A stretch of DNA of 6,634 nt from Candidatus Aenigmatarchaeota archaeon (GTDB lineage Archaea; Aenigmatarchaeota; Aenigmatarchaeia; CG10238-14; SpSt-28). A program made the translations under genes and the position numbers. The notes below the pieces were generated by a model, which searched no databases, had not been told where the DNA came from, and saw only the letters and a program-made list of their open reading frames with translations. How positions within the stretch are numbered: position 1 is the first letter of the stretch; each line of letters starts with the position of its first letter. The DNA lies in NCBI GenBank assembly GCA_023256115.1, contig JAGDWU010000098.1:5211-11844 (forward strand). Reading direction: 5' to 3'. Shown here one piece after another: positions 5,622-6,634 of the stretch.

Positions 5622-6092
5622 TTATACTAACTTTTTATTTAATGTTTCAACTAAAAAAATAAAAAGTAAAGGATAAAATATATTACTAACATAATTCAGA
5701 TAAACATCTAAATCAACATTATATAAAATAATAAATGAAATTTCGAAAAGAACTCTAAAAAAATTTGAAAAAACAAAAAACAAAGACAAGAAGAAGAAAA
5801 TTTTTAATTCTTTTCTATAAAAAAGATAAGGTAAAACTAGTGCTATAGCTTTTAATCCAACACAATCACTTGTAATTAAAAAAGTTTTATCTGAAACTAT
5901 TAAAAAATCATTAAGCTTTGCTTCAAAAAAAAGATTAAAAAATAAGAATAAGAAAAAAGAAAATAAGTGAGTTAAAAAATTTTGATTAAAAAAATCTAAT
6001 AAATAAGCAATTAAAACTCCAAAAAATAAAAAAGGCAAAAGTTCAATATTTGAAAAAATTAACAATTTCTTCAGTTTTATATCTTTTTTCAT
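5622..6092 (-). CDS. Small exosortase/archaeosortase-like integral membrane protein
   Basis: A 156-residue, very hydrophobic protein with about five membrane segments (roughly 16-34, 40-57, 78-92, 97-123, 131-149). Exosortases and archaeosortases are membrane transpeptidase-like enzymes that process C-terminal sorting tags of surface proteins. The family Cys motif appears as SDCVGLKA (Cys77 with Gly79), and the N-x-x-R motif as NFFRV (Asn110, Arg113). The third motif resembles the usual HxYxSxIFYP but reads LNYVSNIFYP, putting Asn133 where a catalytic His is expected. It is shorter than most members. The annotated ATG (6092) overlaps the upstream gene by 50 nt; TTG at residue 10 would shorten the overlap to about 23 nt. 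The family assignment rests on two motifs plus topology, so other membrane proteins remain possible. Activity is uncertain given Asn133. Confidence 0.68.
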   Translation of the reverse strand: MKKDIKLKKLLIFSNIELLPFLFFGVLIAYLLDFFNQNFLTHLFSFFLFLFFNLFFEAKLNDFLIVSDKTFLITSDCVGLKAIALVLPYLFYRKELKIFFFLSLFFVFSNFFRVLFEISFIILYNVDLDVYLNYVSNIFYPLLFIFLVETLNKKLV

Positions 6093-6456
6093 ATTTTTCT
6101 ATTTTTCTCCTTAATTTTTTATATCCAATTAAAGCAGCAAACAAAGCATCTCTTTCATGGCTATTACTAACTTTTCCAAAATACTTTTTAACAATTTGAA
6201 ATTTTAAAACATTTTTAACTTCTTTGTTTGGAGTTACTATTCTAACTCTAAAAGCAGAGGCAATTTTTTTAATCTTTTTAGGTATTTTTGGTTTATCATA
6301 GCATATTGCAATAGGAGTTCCAAAATTTATTATATCGCTTATAATTTCCTCTTTTTTATAATCTTTTTTACTTTTTATAAAAATTAGCTTACCGCTCTTA
6401 TCTAAGATAGCAATAGAACTTGTAATACCTACATCAATTCCAACAATTAAAATCAT
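6043..6456 (-). CDS. Stand-alone DUF460-type RNase H-fold (RuvC-like) domain protein
   Basis: The 137 residues correspond to the N-terminal nuclease-fold domain of archaeal DUF460 proteins (COG2433), which are usually several hundred residues with long coiled coils. The first strand IVGIDVGITSSIAILD carries the RNase H-fold Asp8; CYDKPKIP places Asp54 at the second acidic site; SHERDALFAAL gives His100, Glu101 and Asp103. These positions fit a RuvC-like metal-binding set, so hydrolysis of nucleic acid is plausible, though no member's substrate is implied here. After the last helix (about 106-125) the protein ends in a basic tail rather than the family coiled coil. ATG 6456 overlaps the TGA of the upstream gene (ATGA), indicating coupled translation with the HhH nuclease partner. 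Confidence 0.82.
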   Translation of the reverse strand: MILIVGIDVGITSSIAILDKSGKLIFIKSKKDYKKEEIISDIINFGTPIAICYDKPKIPKKIKKIASAFRVRIVTPNKEVKNVLKFQIVKKYFGKVSNSHERDALFAALIGYKKLRRKIEKYEKRYKTEEIVNFFKY

Positions 6457-6634
6457 TTTTTAAATTTTTCTCTTAATAAATTAAAAATTTTTTTGCCCTT
6501 TTTTTCTCCCAAAATACTAGATAATTTACCTTGACTTGAATTAAAAAAATCTAATAAATTTTCAAATTTATTCATAATTAAATTTGCTGTCTTAACAGAA
6601 ATTCCTGGAAAACTACATAAAATGTTTAAAATTT
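6453..6634 (-). CDS. C-terminal HhH region of a probable XPF/Hef-family nuclease (partial)
   Basis: Only the last 59 residues lie in the window; the gene enters from the right edge. They read as a tandem helix-hairpin-helix: FPGISVKTANLIMNKF (residues 8-23) then a second, degenerate unit around LSSILGEKKGKKIFNLL (37-53). The spacing and the FPGIS-x-K-x-A hairpin are typical of the (HhH)2 domain that ends archaeal XPF/Hef and Mus81-type structure-specific endonucleases, where it binds branched or single-strand/duplex DNA. The second hairpin carries GEKKG in place of GIGxK, a weak match. Its stop TGA overlaps the DUF460 ATG. Other HhH proteins, such as UvrC- or RadA-type, cannot be excluded from this fragment. 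Confidence 0.6.
   Translation of the reverse strand, partial: ILNILCSFPGISVKTANLIMNKFENLLDFFNSSQGKLSSILGEKKGKKIFNLLREKFKK

Noticed and set aside
5985..6559. A 20-nt identical direct repeat at 5985-6004 and 6540-6559
   Set aside because: Both copies lie in coding DNA in the same frame and encode LLDFFN within different proteins. In such AT-rich sequence this is most simply chance plus shared codon use; no flanking element is seen.
1..6634. CRISPR array, insertion sequence or phage genes
   Set aside because: No regularly spaced repeats, terminal inverted repeats, transposase or integrase motifs were seen on either strand, and the two tRNA 3' ends are not duplicated as attachment sites.

Overview
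The window looks like chromosomal DNA from a very AT-rich archaeon, most likely a DPANN lineage such as Pacearchaeota or Woesearchaeota. The evidence is archaeal-type ribosomal proteins uL4 and uL23 as an overlapping pair, the archaeal families DUF763 and DUF460, a tRNA-Thr with a U discriminator, a C/D box guide RNA, Cys-rich secreted proteins of a DPANN style, and start codons without Shine-Dalgarno motifs. The lineage is inferred from these features; no phylogeny was run.

Layout, left to right. Positions 1-2410 (+) hold two Cys-rich exported proteins. The first is cut by the left window edge and overlaps the second by the ATGA arrangement. After 8 bp comes a DUF763 gene (2419-3459, +). It converges with an uL4-uL23 operon on the minus strand (4581 to 3524). 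A 28-bp AT-only gap separates uL4 from a divergent cis-prenyltransferase gene (4610-5290, +). Next is an RNA-gene block on the plus strand: a previously uncalled, well-formed C/D box sRNA (about 5307-5370), tRNA-Gln(CTG) and tRNA-Thr(TGT). Facing this block is a compact minus-strand operon that enters from the right edge. It contains the C-terminal helix-hairpin-helix end of a probable XPF/Hef-type nuclease, then a stand-alone RNase H-fold DUF460 domain protein joined by ATGA, then a very small exosortase/archaeosortase-like membrane protein overlapping it by 50 bp.

Functional links. The cell-surface theme is shared by the exported Cys-rich proteins, the sortase-like membrane protein and the cis-prenyltransferase, which supplies polyprenyl carriers for glycosylation. 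The HhH protein and DUF460 protein suggest DNA repair or recombination, with the sortase-like gene probably a translationally coupled passenger. The RNA block suits joint sRNA-tRNA expression. The best candidates for new biology are the sRNA-tRNA arrangement, the third-residue deviation in the mini-sortase, the prenyltransferase active-site substitutions, and the nuclease-domain pair.
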